Source: Rhyzopertha dominica (Eukaryota > Arthropoda > Insecta > Coleoptera > Bostrichidae). From it: a stretch of 64,000 nucleotides of DNA. The notes under the pieces were generated by a model. The model ran no database searches, had not been told where the DNA came from, and saw only the letters and a program-made list of their open reading frames with translations. Position 1 is the stretch's first letter. The number at the start of each line of letters is the position of its first letter. The position numbers were made by a program, and so were the translations under genes. Location: positions 10,726,001-10,790,000 of the forward strand of contig QCXZ01000064.1 in NCBI GenBank assembly GCA_025024175.1, given 5' to 3'. Of the stretch, positions 11,009 to 23,619 are shown in pieces.

Positions 11009-14000
11009 TACAATAATGGAAATACCTAAAAATTTAATTTTGGTTCGGCAATTGTTTGTTAATGTTTCACCTAACATTCATTACCTTTTGATACACGTTC
11101 AACGGCTCTAAAATATACAATAATGTTGACTGGTCGTCCTGGTAACGCATCTACGCCCGCTCGTTTTTATAGACTAGCACCCTTTTTGTTGCAAATGCTC
11201 AAAATACCTATAAGACATTATTTACAGTTGATTATCGTCCGTGAAACGATGTGAAGGTGTGCGTGGTGTTTTAAAAATTTTCTATATGTACGTTTTAATG
11301 AATTTTGTTACAGTTTTCTTAAAAGTGTGTGTTTGGTAATGTGAAATTTTAGATGCAAAATCATGGTGGAGGAGGCTTTACACATAGAACTTCTGTATGT
11401 ACCATAAGCACTTATTTAAACTAATAACGCAGCTAATACGTAAATGCATTTTGTTGAGAGTGGCAATACAACTGCATAATACACGTATGTGTCAAGGTAC
11501 TCGTTTTCACTTTGTTTGAATAAACCTAAAAGCTCTTTGCGTTAAGATGTAAAATAACACTTATTTTAAGAAGCATTTACAAAAGGATTTAAAGTTTACG
11601 CCTACTATTTTTTTTATTTCTGATACAGTATTTAAGATGTTTAAAATGTAATAAACTAATTTGACACCAATCATCAGTAATAGAAGTTGCGCAATTTAAG
11701 ATGACTTAATCTCAATTTCATTATACATATTAACTAATAGGGACTATTGCACATTGTGTATGCACCTTTGTTGTAGGTTGTCCATTATGCCTTAGCTATG
11801 AAAAGCTTTTGGCTAAAAATAGATTCTACAATTATTGATTGTCGATTAGAAACGAATAATTATTAACGTTAGAAAAAACTGTCACTGTTTAGATTATTCG
11901 CAATCAAGGTGGATCTACTACAGCTATGACCCTGGAACTAGAAAAATATAAATTTTGGAAGCATTTGAATTCTCAGCGACGAAAAATATTTTATTAAAAT
12001 TCAGATAGGCTACTTGAAACAGTGTATAGGCGTTGTGAATTTACGCCTTAGGATAGGGTGTTTAATTTTGCAAGACCATGCCTTAACAGACTATTGCTAG
12101 TAAATGATGAAACTGTTCAGCAGGCCGATTTAAAACCAGCACGCTAAAATTAAAAACGTCGTGAATGACATTTAAAAATCTATTTTTTCCTTTATATACA
12201 TTTCTAGAAAATATTATTGAGACTGTCGGGAGATTGTCTGTATTTAATACTCATACTCTTGTACCCCTTTTAGGACCATTTTCATTTTACTGGTTTATAA
12301 TGAACATACTTCGCGTCTAGTAGCATAAATTGATAGGCAAAAGTATTTTTCGTATGATTTGTTGGCACAAAGAGAAAATCCTGACTTGCTTGAACCGTTA
12401 TTTATGAACTCCCGTTACTTAACAGACAATATTCGCAAATATTTCCCCTGTTGTTCAAAATGGTTTAGATTCCGGGTGACACAGGCTAACCCTTATAAGA
12501 TTATAGTCATTACCAGGAAAAGTGTCAAAAATGAGAGATTCCAAGCAAATTATTATATTTGTGACAAACAAAAGCAGATCACAGGAATGAATGTAATAAA
12601 ACGTTAAGATGCAGTCTACGATCATAAGTTTATATTCTTATCTTTTTCTATACGGCAATTAGTAACTAATAAATCCAAAAGGCTACAAAATTTTATGTTT
12701 TAACGTTGGCAGATATTTAGTGTAATCATATATTACACTACTGTATGCTGAAATGCATAAAAAAGATATTACAAAATTAGAATCAAGGATGGCATAAAAA
12801 TGTATGTAAAAATAAAAAATATTAATATAATAAGTTTACATTGGCTAACTGTGTATGCGTTATGGGATACACTGCAATAACTGATAGATAAATTTATACT
12901 AAATCTAAAATTATTATTTTTTTTAAGAAATTGTATTAAATCTGTTATTTGTCTGGCCATAAAGTTTCACCGCCTGGAATCATTATTGTTTATTTTCTGT
13001 TGACACCATACACATTCTTAGATTGTTAAGTTCAGTTGTGCTAATGGAAAAGACTAAATCAGTTTTGAAATTGTGGGTCAGATTACGACTTTATATGTAA
13101 TAACTCTTTATATTCTGTTAGCAGTATATACATCGGGGAATCATTTATTGCAATTTTGAAAAAAAAAACTCGTTATTCAAAATTAATTTCGGTACATTTA
13201 TAATTACATAATAAAAGTTTCCACTACTACAGCTACATCTTCCACAGAATGTATAAGCTATATGAAGTGTGTTTGAGAACGGTCAAACTTATTTTCAAAT
13301 TTTATTCACTGTACTTGAATAATTAAGCTTAGTAGCTCTGTTTTTGGTAGAAACAACTCAAACGCAGTGATTGCTGTAGTTGAACTCTAGCTCCAACTTC
13401 AAAACACAAGCTGTGTGTAATCTAAAAGCTTTCAAACTCCAACTTACAGGCAAGCTTTATTCTGTTTTACAATGTTTAGTTCCTTGTGTTAAAAATTACT
13501 GAAACGTAATTAAGACATTGATTGTATTTAGGTTATAAGAGTTTCTGAACACCTTTTAAATACTCTTTCTGTGCTGACGTATAGAAAATATTAATGTTTT
13601 GAAAAGCTTGAATGACCGACTGATCGACATAGAGACGCCCAATCCTAACCAGTTCCACTAGATGCAAGAAATTTGAAGAGCACTTCTCACACTATAACTA
13701 TACGAAATATTTATTTCTGTGAAAATTTCGCCCTCAAAAGGATGTATGAGTATGATTTCCCATTATGACATCATCTTAGTATAAGTGTAAAATTAAGCTT
13801 TCCTGCAGGATTGAAAGCTAGTAAGAATTATTTAGCTGGATTTCCTAATTAGGGAACATCAAGGGACAAGTATGTCTTCTACATATTATTGTAACAGTTA
13901 TGCTGTTTAGCTACACCCACGGTACTGTTTAGGAAAGGTTATAGTTTATTCACTTTACTAGCGTAACGTTTTGCCAATAACTCACAAAATACAAACATGT

Positions 14001-15670
14001 AGAGAAATAGGGTACCATCACTTGTTTTAGGTAGGTAACCAACGACATATTCGCTCTTATTTAATTTGGTCAACATACACATCAAATGTGTGTAATGCGG
14101 GTTTATTGTATTTTTTTTTTATTATTCTATTCATATTCTGTTTTTCAATGCAAATATGGAACTTAAGCATTTATTATACCAAAAGACAACGTCGCTTTGC
14201 TAGCCAGTTGCATTTTCTTTTATTATTTAAGAAGTCCCAAAAAGACGAAACCCGGGTCGTAAGCTCAGACTAACCTGCCCCAGAAATGATCGTTCTTAAA
14301 AACAAACAATTGTCCATTGAGAAATGCCATGGTATCCTGATAACTACAAAAAATCAAAATTACAGTATTTTGTACATTTAACCAAAACCGTAAGTAGGAC
14401 ATTGCAAAAACCTTATATCCTATGAAAACTAATTTAATTCTGCAACTATAATCACGTGGAAATACTTATAGCGTTTTGTTAAAAAGAGTTATCCACGTTT
14501 AAACTGTAAACATTATATCATAGCAAAATAGCATTTCTTTAAGTTTATGTATGGTTAATAAAGTCGCATTAAAATTAAATAAAAAAACAATAACGCAATA
14601 TGGTGCGGGGTTTTCCATTTCAAATAAAAAAGCTAGTGAGCATCTCCGGCATAACCGGAAGTGTATTATTTGAAAATATTATTGGAATACGTTGGGCTCA
14701 ATATTGTTGGCAAGTTTGGAAAGAAGCTTTTTTCGTATTTTGAGCGGAAGTGGGGTTACCCAAGAAACGCGATAGGGTGGGACATACTGTATTTATTTCA
14801 ATGTTCTATTAATAAATAATGTAATGGGAATAGCAATACCACAGTATTTAGACAATGACATACAAGTTTGTTATATATCACTCGTCAAACTCAGCTTTTC
14901 TAGAACTAGATTAAATGTAGCACCTATTTCGTACTTTTCCTGTTAAGTAATTAAAATTAGCTACTTGATTTTTCTTGAACTCTACACAAAAGGAAATAAG
15001 TAAAAAATAAGCAATCCTTACATGACTTCATTAGGATAATGTGATGAAGTTTAAAAACTCAGATATTTGTTCTTTGCCATGCGGTGTTATCAATAAGTTA
15101 CGGTTTTCCTTCAACACGGAACGAACTGGCTACATCGCATCAGGTTGATGTCCTGTGGCTTCAAGATGTTTAACTAGTTAATGTAACAAGGCATACAGGG
15201 ATGGTACTAAATATTACATCTTTTCGGTTATGTTTTACGGGAAATATAGTTAATAGTATTTTGCCAAATCAAAATATTGAATCTAACTCATTCTCACTTG
15301 AACCACACGAATAAAATGAAATTCTCTGTTTCAAAGACACTTTCATAAGCACTACTTCACTATAAAACAGTTGCAGCTTTAACTGATCTTTGACCTTTAG
15401 AACTACTCAGTGCATAATCTTCTCGGTGTACCTCGGTACACCAAAATTTTAATAAAACAAAGGTAACTAGAAAGCACTCGTCTTTTTTAGGACAAAACCT
15501 TATACGTTACCGGAAGCTTTCGTGTTTCACAAGCAAAATTCCATTGTTATACAAACGGAACAGATGTGGAGATTGACGTTTACCTGTCTGAAGAAGCAGG
15601 AAGCACAACCGGCTGCCGGACGTGTCATACATCACCTTCCATAGCGCACTGTGTCACCACGAACACTAAA
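11009..15670. other. No recognisable gene or repeat structure
   Basis: AT-rich sequence on both strands. An 82-codon frame at 12359-12607 and a few 60-codon frames match no family I know and look like chance frames. No terminal repeats or tandem arrays stood out. Confidence 0.5.
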
Positions 15671-15674
15671 ACTC

Positions 15675-15900
15675 ACCTCGCACCCCTTGCGAGTACTATC
15701 TGGCATTTTCCTTATCAATGGGGAGATATCTATGACAACAAATTGACATTTTGGTCTGACTGGATGCCGCCGCTCGCGATCGATGAATTCGCGCGGACGC
15801 ACTGGCCGCCGGCGCCGCGACGCGCCTATTTCGAAGATTATTTTTAGGTGTTTGTGGATTTTTGCGGGTCGTAATTGGCGGGTGTCGCATATTTGGACGA
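15675..15900 (-). other. GC/CpG-dense patch with splice donor: candidate first exon
   Basis: About 60 bp around 15768-15830 are extremely GC-rich and CpG-dense, in sharp contrast to the AT-rich surroundings. On the minus strand a potential start in an AAAATGT context (near 15755) begins a 16-codon frame. Further along, a strong donor (GAG/GTGAGT, junction at 15677/15676) follows. CpG-dense DNA with an AG/GTGAGT donor is what a host gene's 5' exon looks like, but there is no protein match and the plus strand is also open for 93 codons (15566-15847). Treat it as a candidate only. Confidence 0.25.
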
Positions 15901-17238
15901 ATTGTTTTGATGACGAGAATTTTGGGTGCTTGGAAGTCGAACATTACGGATTTTCTGATTTTATCCAACCACATATTTCTTGTATAATAACTATAGATTC
16001 CACATTATAGGCTCCATTTTCTTTAATAGTTTTGTATTTACTCACCTGTTTTGGCAATTTCTTAAATTAATAATGTACTTCCGCGTAGCAACTAGTTTAA
16101 TTATTAGTACAGTAGCATTTGATTTCTTCGGATTAAGCAGAGAAAAAAATTAAAACTGACAAGCAGAGGTAATAGGTAAATTGGAACAAGGTATCAGATG
16201 CATAGTGCGATGGAATATAGGTATTAGTTTTCGATACTTTGTGGTATTTATGTTCTAATTAGCATATGCTACAGTTGGATTCCGTGAAACGGTGTTCCGC
16301 AAACTCCATAGTCAACATACATATTCCTGAGGTCATTCTGGATCAAAGAGTCCTACCAAACATGTATCTCAAATTGAACGTTTTCTTAGATAATTTAATT
16401 TGTACATACATTTATTTAATAAACATCAAACTTATTACATAAACACCAAACTGTTATTGTCGAACTTTAAAGAACTAAACGAAATTTTTATTCAATTTCA
16501 ACATAAAAATGACTTAAGATACTAAGTTACTAAGCTACTCCATTTCCTTCGAATAATAGAAAACACGGAAAGCATGTGGGTTTCTGGGCCATTTTTTATT
16601 TCAATTACGACGTCTCCTATTTTTTCGATTAATTATTTACTGGTTTATGACACTACATTATAAACACGTGTATTAATTTCTCGCACGTGGTAATCAAGTA
16701 GAGTGAGATCAGGTGATACATCTTTCAGTAATTCTGACGGTGATTGTCGCCAAAAACTTGAGTACATTTTTCCTGTCAGGCGGTTTTTCAATAATAAATG
16801 GTTCCACCGAATGGTTTCCTATGATATTGCATAAAACAACTAAAAAACGGGTTCGAGAATTCCCTTTATTTGTTATTACTTTACAAAGCATTTGCGGGCC
16901 AAGTAATTTTGCGGATGCAAAGACTAGGCAAGTTGGATGCGGAAAGGTAATGAATCAAAACCATGCAAGGATAATTTTTCATACAACTGTTTGTGGATTT
17001 TCAAAGCGATCATGTTAGAGGCTTTGAGCTCTGCCATTCTCAGTGCATGGTTTTCTAACTACTCAGTATGTGGATGAAGCACTCTTTCACAACTACTATT
17101 GGGCAGGTGACCAGATTGGGTAGACCCTAGTAAATCCTCGTTCATTTTGGTGATCTTTGATTAGGAAATCTTCATTGGTATTGTTACTGCTGCACGTGCA
17201 GAAACCGTATCATGTAATTATGCACTGTTTTCCTATTA
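15901..17238. other. No recognisable gene
   Basis: AT-rich. The longest frame (16713-17018, plus, 101 codons) has no family signature I recognise and is mirrored by an open frame on the other strand. No repeats found up to the Harbinger element's TTA flank. Confidence 0.45.
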
Positions 17239-17935
17239 GTGGGCTTTCACACCAAAGTAGCATGCGACGTGCGACATGCGTTCTAGAAGCAGGAAGCGCG
17301 TCGCAAACGGCGTCTTCATAATTTACTTTCATACCAAAATCGCTCAGTGCGACTTCATTTATCTGACCTCCGTTAGTAAATAATAAAATAGTTGCCCAGA
17401 TGTCGTCGGACGAAGACGATATTGCTTTGATAGCTGCTGTGATTGCAAGGAGGAAAAGGGAGAGGAGGAGGAGGAAAAGAAGAAAATTTTGGATTCATCC
17501 ACATCCACATAACACGTTCATTGTGTCGCACCATCTACAAATGCATCCTCAAATAATAATAATAAACAATCGGAAAAATATTGATGTTTTCAATGCTTCT
17601 CGTTAAAAACTAATAAATAATTACTGAACCTATGCTAAACAGAATTTTGCTTGTTTTTTTATTAATCAATGAAGTTTTTTCAAGAGTCATCTAGGATAGG
17701 TAAATATATGGATAATTTCCCAGTAGTTTATTGGTAGTCTTTACCGGTCGTCCAGACAGAACGATTTTCTTCACTTAGGAATATATTCTAAGTGTTATAA
17801 AAAATGCAAACTTACCTGTTGAAAAATATTTCCCAGCAAATTGGTTCCATGCCTAGTCTTTTAAAACAAGTAACATGCATCCTGCTTACTGGCAGCAAGT
17901 CGCACGTCGCATGCTACTTTGGTGTGAAAGCCCAC
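17239..17935 (+). mobile_element. PIF/Harbinger-derived miniature element with perfect TIRs
   Basis: A 37-bp terminal inverted repeat, beginning GTGGGCTTTCACACCAAAG, is identical at 17239-17275 and (inverted) 17899-17935. It is flanked on both sides by TTA (17236-17238, 17936-17938), the 3-bp T-W-A target duplication of PIF/Harbinger. The 697-bp element keeps the first coding exon of a Harbinger transposase (17400-17606). The middle, including the DDE nuclease, is gone. Perfect ends and duplication suggest a fairly recent insertion compared with other repeats here. Confidence 0.9.
17400..17606 (+). pseudogene. Harbinger transposase N-terminal fragment (68 codons)
   Basis: Starts MSSDEDDIALIAAVIARR, continues into an Arg/Lys-rich stretch and then RKFWIHPHP. 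An acidic start, a poly-basic run and a W-[IV]-H/R-P motif are the standard N-terminus of PIF/Harbinger transposases, which are usually 350-450 residues. Only this N-terminus remains. After HPHPHN the sequence no longer resembles the family and ends at a stop 30 codons later. The chosen ATG follows AGTTGCCCAG and is the only in-frame start. Short proteins of this type could still bind DNA, but nothing here shows expression. Confidence 0.7.
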
Positions 17936-18639
17936 TTAGCATTGTAGCCTATTAGCTGTAACAATTTTAATGAATAATTAATTTATTCATATATACCAAA
18001 CGGTTCGTTTTAGAATATACTTTTATTACGACCTTTTAATCCAACATGGCCTTATGAATACGCATATGATTCACTATGGCACTTCAGTTGCGAAACACCC
18101 TATATAGTGCATCACTTTTAATACGCGGGTGCAATTTCTATCCGTGATTGTTGGAGAAGGCCATTATAACCATTATAAGTAAGTTTAGACGAATGTGACA
18201 TAAAATTTGTTTGAATTAGGAATTGAATTCTGAGACATACTATGGATTTTGTGTCTGCCTTCAGAAATACCGCGGATCATATTGGTAGGTTTAGAAGCTA
18301 TTAAGAAAAAATCGGAGATAAGTTTTCTGATATCCTTTGTGAAGATACACGGTTTTTAGTTTTATTAATAATTCATCGCTCCCTCCGTGGTGCACGATTC
18401 TATATTATCGGTTAGTTAGACAAAAAAGACTTGAATTAGGCCTTACTGCAATCATTTGTAGGTAAACAATATACTCCATTGAATTTTTGTTGATCAATAA
18501 AGAATTTCTTAGGTAAACATGTTTATATGTTCAATATTTCCGATTTGACCTGATGACCTGATGACCTGATCAACCAAATACAAAATAAAATTCTGGTCGT
18601 ACGTTCCAGTACGGGTGGTGGTTCTTAATCGAAACGATA
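17936..18639. other. No recognisable gene; short tandem repeat
   Basis: AT-rich. It contains three tandem copies of the 8-mer TGACCTGA at 18546-18569. No other structure seen. Confidence 0.5.
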
Positions 18640-19470
18640 AGTACAATTATTGGTATTACTTCCACATCCCAACGGATGGAAAGTACCATATTGTATCGCG
18701 AAAAAATTTATTTGTTAATTCGCTTTAAAATGGTTGAAAACGTAAAAAACAAAATTTGAGCAAAAAAAATTCTTGTCTGTGGTTTCGTTTGTGGACACGA
18801 TAACTTTCGAAAGACTTAATATATGAACATGAAATTTGGCAAACGTATAAATCTCAACTACCCAAAGCGAACTATTGTTTGTGGGGTAAGTAGGGTATCG
18901 GGAAGCGGGCGAAATTGGGGGGTAACTACCCTCTTTGCAATTTTTTTTCCGTTTTAGTATGTGATTAGTAGTATAACTGCGAGTATTATTTGTTCTTATA
19001 AATTTTCGGTGCAGCTAACTGTTTAGAAGATATTAGCAAATAAGCGTCACTTAAAGAAAACTGTTTTTCCTAAATATCTCCGAATATATTTTATATATTC
19101 AAAAAATGATAATACCATCAGATAGGAAATAAAATTTCTCACAAAAAGTGTCTTAGCAAAATTATCCAAAATTTTGACATTTTCGAAATATTTCCAAAAA
19201 ACCTATTTTGGACCCTGCTCGTACAATTTAATTTGGGTATTATATAGAAAATCAAATTTCTGATCAGAAAGCACCCTTGTAATTTTTTTTGTTAAGTTAA
19301 TAATTTTTTAGTTATTTGAAAAAAAACTATTTTAAAAATTTATATATTTTTGCCAATATCACGAGGACTGTTTGTCTTAGTAAAAAATGCTCAAAACCTG
19401 ATTACTAATCGTATAGTATAAGAAATAAAAACGTAAATGTCATTTTGACAATTGGATGTGGAAATATTGA
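18640..19470 (-). mobile_element. Repeat family A, internal fragment without ends
   Basis: The inverse complement aligns over most of its length with 31390-32240 in the family A element at 31112-33044. Shared strings include CGATAACTTTCGAAAG-type, CAACTACCCAAAG-type and GGAAATAAAATTTCTCAC motifs. The terminal repeats seen in the other two copies are absent, so this is a truncated or rearranged copy in opposite orientation. No protein is encoded. Confidence 0.75.
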
Positions 19471-19548
19471 TTCAATTAGCAGCGGTTTTTTGCGATGTGT
19501 CGATGTACTGCGTCTGCCTACACCGCGGTGTAAAAGATACCTTACACC

Positions 19549-21093
19549 CAAGGTTAGTAGATTTTATAGGTTGTCTGGTAACTAAGGCCAAAATTTTTGA
19601 GAGTGGGGGTTGCGCGTCATCGAGGGTGCCAGCTGCGAGACGTCAAAAACTGTCAGTGGTCTGATGATTGGTGTGCTTCTGTTCTTTGTGCTATTTTGCT
19701 TGCTAGAGATCAACAATAACGTTTGTGCCAGAATTTGTATGTTGCAAATATTATTTAGGTAAGTTTTTATCATCTTTTTGGGAAATGAGAAGTCAAGTTA
19801 AAACTATTATTATAGGTACCTAAATAATAACATATATGCCTGGTGGAACTGTTTGTAGTGTGGCTGTTAGCAAAGATAATTCGAAAAAGGCTAAGGAAAA
19901 AGGAGAAATTTTAATGTTTTGAAAAGAGAAAAGAGAAAGCTAAAAAAGGATGATAAGAATGTACAAAGTTATGGTTTTATGAACTTTATTTGCAGCAATT
20001 TCTTTTCACAGCTATTTCTTAAATGGTGCATTTGTCAGATTTTTTGTTTGTTTTTATTTATTTATTACTGTCTCATTAAGAAAATAAATAGTACAAATTA
20101 TTGGTTTTTTTCGGTTTTTGTGTTTTTTGATTCATATACAACAGCAGTGAGGCAGAAGTTATCATGCCGATAATGAAATTTACACAACTGCCCAGGGTGT
20201 AGAAAAGCAGTAATAGCATATAAATTCCTAATGACGAACTTGATTATAATTTATGTCTTAATCCAAATTATCTGATTATTTATTCTGGTAATGACTATGC
20301 AGTGTCAATGTGTCTTTTGCCATTATCTTATCTTAATTACATAGTTGTCAATAAATTACATTAATTACGAATCACACAGTATATGATGAATTTTCAAAGT
20401 ATAATAGTATAAAAAAACAAAAAAAATAAAACCTTAGGTAATAGATATAATGCTTACTAACACAGTTTAATTGTCACTTTTGCTCATTATTGAAGTTGAA
20501 ATTACAGAATACTACTATGCTGAAACTTAATCACATAATCATATCTTATTTGAATTTCTATTCCAGTAATGTTACTGTAACATACTTTGAGCCTTTGATT
20601 ATAATATTTCATAATGCAAACGTAATAATAATCTCATATCCCATATATCCATATATATGCTTTTATTTTGTACCCTTCGTCCGATAATGAGGTAACATTT
20701 AACTTCATAACCGATCACCAATAGATAAAAGAAAGGAGCTGAAACATTTTATTCCACTTATTTTTATTATAGGGTAAAATATATGTTTTCTTTAACCATG
20801 CTAAAAGCTACCCGTAAACGTACATGTAGTTTTTCTATCCCAGGTATAGATTGCCACATTTTAAATTTATGGGAGTGTTTGTATGAAAATGTGCAAAATA
20901 CTGCAACATTATTATTATAATACTCTGTAAAATTGCAAGAATTTTAGTTACATTTATTATTTGGCATATTTAATAAAGATTTATCCTATTCCAATGCATA
21001 AGAATTGGAACTGGCACCCCTGATGACGCGTTAGGTGCCGCGTGCTGATTGGTTAGAAGTTACCAGACAACCTATCTATGTGTAGTAACCTTG
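19549..21093. mobile_element. MULE-like element with long TIRs and exact 9-bp target duplication
   Basis: The left arm 19549-19632 and right arm 21011-21093 are inverse complements. Conserved blocks are CAAGGTTA at the tip, AGGTTGTCTGGTAACT in the middle and GCGTCATC..GGGTGCCAG at the inner end; the stretch between the last two has diverged. CCTTACACC occurs directly outside both ends (19540-19548 and 21094-21102). A 9-bp duplication with TIRs of 80 bp or more is characteristic of Mutator-like elements; 8-bp hAT or P insertion is a less good fit. The 1.4-kb interior is AT-rich with no readable transposase, so the copy is non-autonomous. Superfamily is inferred from ends only. Confidence 0.75.
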
Positions 21094-21102
21094 CCTTACA
21101 CC

Positions 21103-21741
21103 ATGTCTAAGCAGTATCGAAAACAAATGAATTTAATTATTCGGCGAGGAACAAGTACAATCGTAAGTTGCCTTGGCTTGCCTGGCAACCTGACATGTTC
21201 ACAGACTTCAATCACAAAAGGGCGAACCAAGTTTGGTCTATTCGCGCTTGCGGGTTGTTATGACAGCCGGTGTTTGATGAATACAGGCGCTGACTGTAGA
21301 CCAACTTGTTTACTTATCACAACCCCTTAACTAATTGCGTACTCTCAGGCTCGAAATTCTCTGCCGTGCGGAGTCAAACGGCGATTTAGTAAAGGCCGTT
21401 AATGTCTGTAGCACGACCGCCTAGGAAGTTGTTCAGTTGTAAAAGTTCTTAATGGCCGACCAACTTGGGTCGTTAGGTTAAGCCTGATATAATATTCGGC
21501 TAATACCCAATTGCAAATGCCCCGGACGAACTTCCCTGCGCAACATCAATATTGCGGGCTTGAGGCGTTGTCGCAAAATTATTCGTTAATAGATTTTAAT
21601 TATTTATTCAAACTGTCTTTAGCTAATACTTCTGATTAACAATACAATAAATCGAAATAAAAATGGGTACCGGTTAGGATTCTAAATTTACCTAGACATC
21701 TGCGTTTTAATGTTTCTCATGAGCAAAAAGGTACATATGAA
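21103..21741. other. GC-richer stretch without recognisable gene
   Basis: Moderately GC-rich between the MULE-like and hAT elements. A 93-codon plus-strand frame (21049-21330) begins inside the MULE right arm and has no family signature, so it is not called as a gene. Confidence 0.4.
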
Positions 21742-21869
21742 GACTATTACAGTGGCGGCTCATGACCTTTCAAGTAGGGCAGGTGACACCCTATACTCGT
21801 ATATAGTATAGGCAATTATTATTATTGACTTCGATCGTGAAATATGTGTATTTTAAAAATACTTTCGCA

Positions 21870-22102
21870 CAACAATTTTTATATCACATGGTTTTAAAAG
21901 AGCGCGGAAACGTCTGGCTTTGCTTCTTATCAGAGCTCAACAAATTAATTTTTGGTACTGGTCGTCGTAATAGTATTATTTCCCTTCGTTCCTGATCATT
22001 TCGTCGTGAAAACGGTGTTTCTATTAAGCTAAATACGATATCATGAACCACTTCCATTCTGAATTTGCAGTTACTTTTTTTACAACGTGGTAGGTAACTC
22101 AC
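21870..22102 (-). pseudogene. hAT-like transposase N-terminal fragment
   Basis: The minus strand reads ETPFSRRNDQERREIILL, then RRPVPKINLL and FPRSFKTM-stop-YKN. This matches the N-terminal zone of hAT transposases of the TTF/ZMYM type, where a 'lGRP.P.l.l.q' motif is followed by 'R.F...WY....WL.G'. The Trp of WY is replaced by a stop, and the reading runs out of the element 130 bp later. The fragment points outward toward the left TIR, so the rest of the gene was lost or the element was internally rearranged. Confidence 0.6.
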
Positions 22103-22735
22103 ACCGTAGTTGTACAGCTATAGAAAGAATTGTTATTTATAAAATGAGAACAATCTGACCTGTAAAACCTGTAACCTGTTGAAATTACCGCCTCCAAATG
22201 GAGCTGCAATCACAACACCTTTACACCTGGATGACTTTCTAACACCTGCTATTCTCACAATAACAATGAAAGCAGCCAAGGTTACTGGCATTACAAGATT
22301 ATAACATAAATAGGAATTTAGGAATACCACCACTCAGAACGCCGAACAAACCAACAAACCTTTCGGAAGCGTCCTTGCTTTTTGCAGGCGAATTCAAGCT
22401 TTTCCGGATTGCCGATAGGTGGCGCCCCATGTTGTGTTTAATTTTTGAATAAGTTAAGCACAATGAGACACAATTTCCTTTTTACTGGTTAAACGTTAAG
22501 TTTTAGTTTCATTTCAAGTTGTAAAACTACAAATACCAACTATTTAGTTTATCGCTATAAGTATAAAATTACCGTATAATAACAATGCTTATCGTCATAT
22601 AACAATTAAGAAGCTATAAGCTATGTACCACCGCACATTTATTCGTTTTTTCTGCTCTAAGCGACTTAAATTTCTCCAAATCGTATCTTAAACAAACGAA
22701 TTTAGCAAAATTCAAACTATGATAAGCTCAAAAAC

Positions 22736-23619
22736 CAGTGATGGGCGTTTACGCGTAAATTATAATTTTCTACGTTACATGCGTAGAAAATGTAGATAAA
22801 GCACTTTGGCGTAGATTTTGAGTAGAAAATGTAAGACGAGTATATTACAGCTAAAGCGTAGTAAGTAGATATTAAAACTAAATGGAAATTAGTTTGTTTC
22901 TAATTTTCTTGTTTCATTGTGCCGAGTTTCACAAAATTTTTGAAATTTAGTATAGGTTTGTTTAATATCTGCATTACAAACTTGCATAACATATTTTAAT
23001 ATGTCATCCAAACGGTTTTCTTACTTCTTTTGGACGTAAAAAACAAAGCATATATTTCGAAATCTTTACTTCCGTGGCTTATATTAGGCATATTTCTGAG
23101 AGGTCCATTTTTAGATGCTATAAAATTAGGAAAGTTGATTTTAATTTTTTCTACAAATATCACCTGCCACTTGCTTCTTTATATTAATATGTCCAGTAAT
23201 AGGAACTGCTTGTATATCCTGTCAATATAGCACAATAAAATTCAATAAAATCACAGTTTACAGACATTGAGGAATCCACTTCGCCCATTGTGCCTCCAAT
23301 GTGCTTTTGACGGCACACTCATACAGCATAGTCAGGTCTTCTGGCGGAAATACCCAAAGAAGTTGTTGTTTAGACATTTGTCTAGTTAACTTAATTACAA
23401 CAGGGTAATTTTTGTATTTCGTTTATTAAAAAAAAGTTAAGATAATACTAAAATTGAGCAGTATTGGTGATAAACACCATTAAAAAGCCAAATATTCCTA
23501 GATTTTTGTCTATCTACACAATGCTATTTTCTACAGTAGACTTTTAAAGTAGAATATTACTTAGTTTACGCGTAGAAAACAGCGTAATCTACATGGCGTA
23601 TTCTACGCGCCCATCACTG
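22736..23619. mobile_element. Nested non-autonomous hAT element (884 bp) with exact 8-bp duplication
   Basis: The tips are CAGTGATGGGCG at 22736 and the inverse CGCCCATCACTG ending at 23619. TCAAAAAC occurs directly on both sides (22728-22735, 23620-23627). Sub-terminal motifs rich in CTACGCG / CGCGTAGA recur at both ends. No transposase can be read; the longest frame (23030-23230) shows no hAT motif. A shorter copy of the same family is at 53111-53404. It sits wholly inside the larger hAT and is therefore younger. Confidence 0.9.

Noticed and set aside
10823..11029. 68-codon plus-strand ORF
   Set aside because: Lies in the fold-back right arm and crosses its end; no protein resemblance.
12359..12607. 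82-codon plus-strand ORF as a gene
   Set aside because: No family motif, no start context or repeat association; looks like a chance frame.
14740..14770. AAGTGGGGTTACCCAAG as another pogo end
   Set aside because: Similar first 12 bases only; sub-terminal sequence differs and no partner end is found.
16713..17018. 101-codon plus-strand ORF as a gene
   Set aside because: The opposite strand is open over the same interval and no domain could be recognised; evidence too weak.
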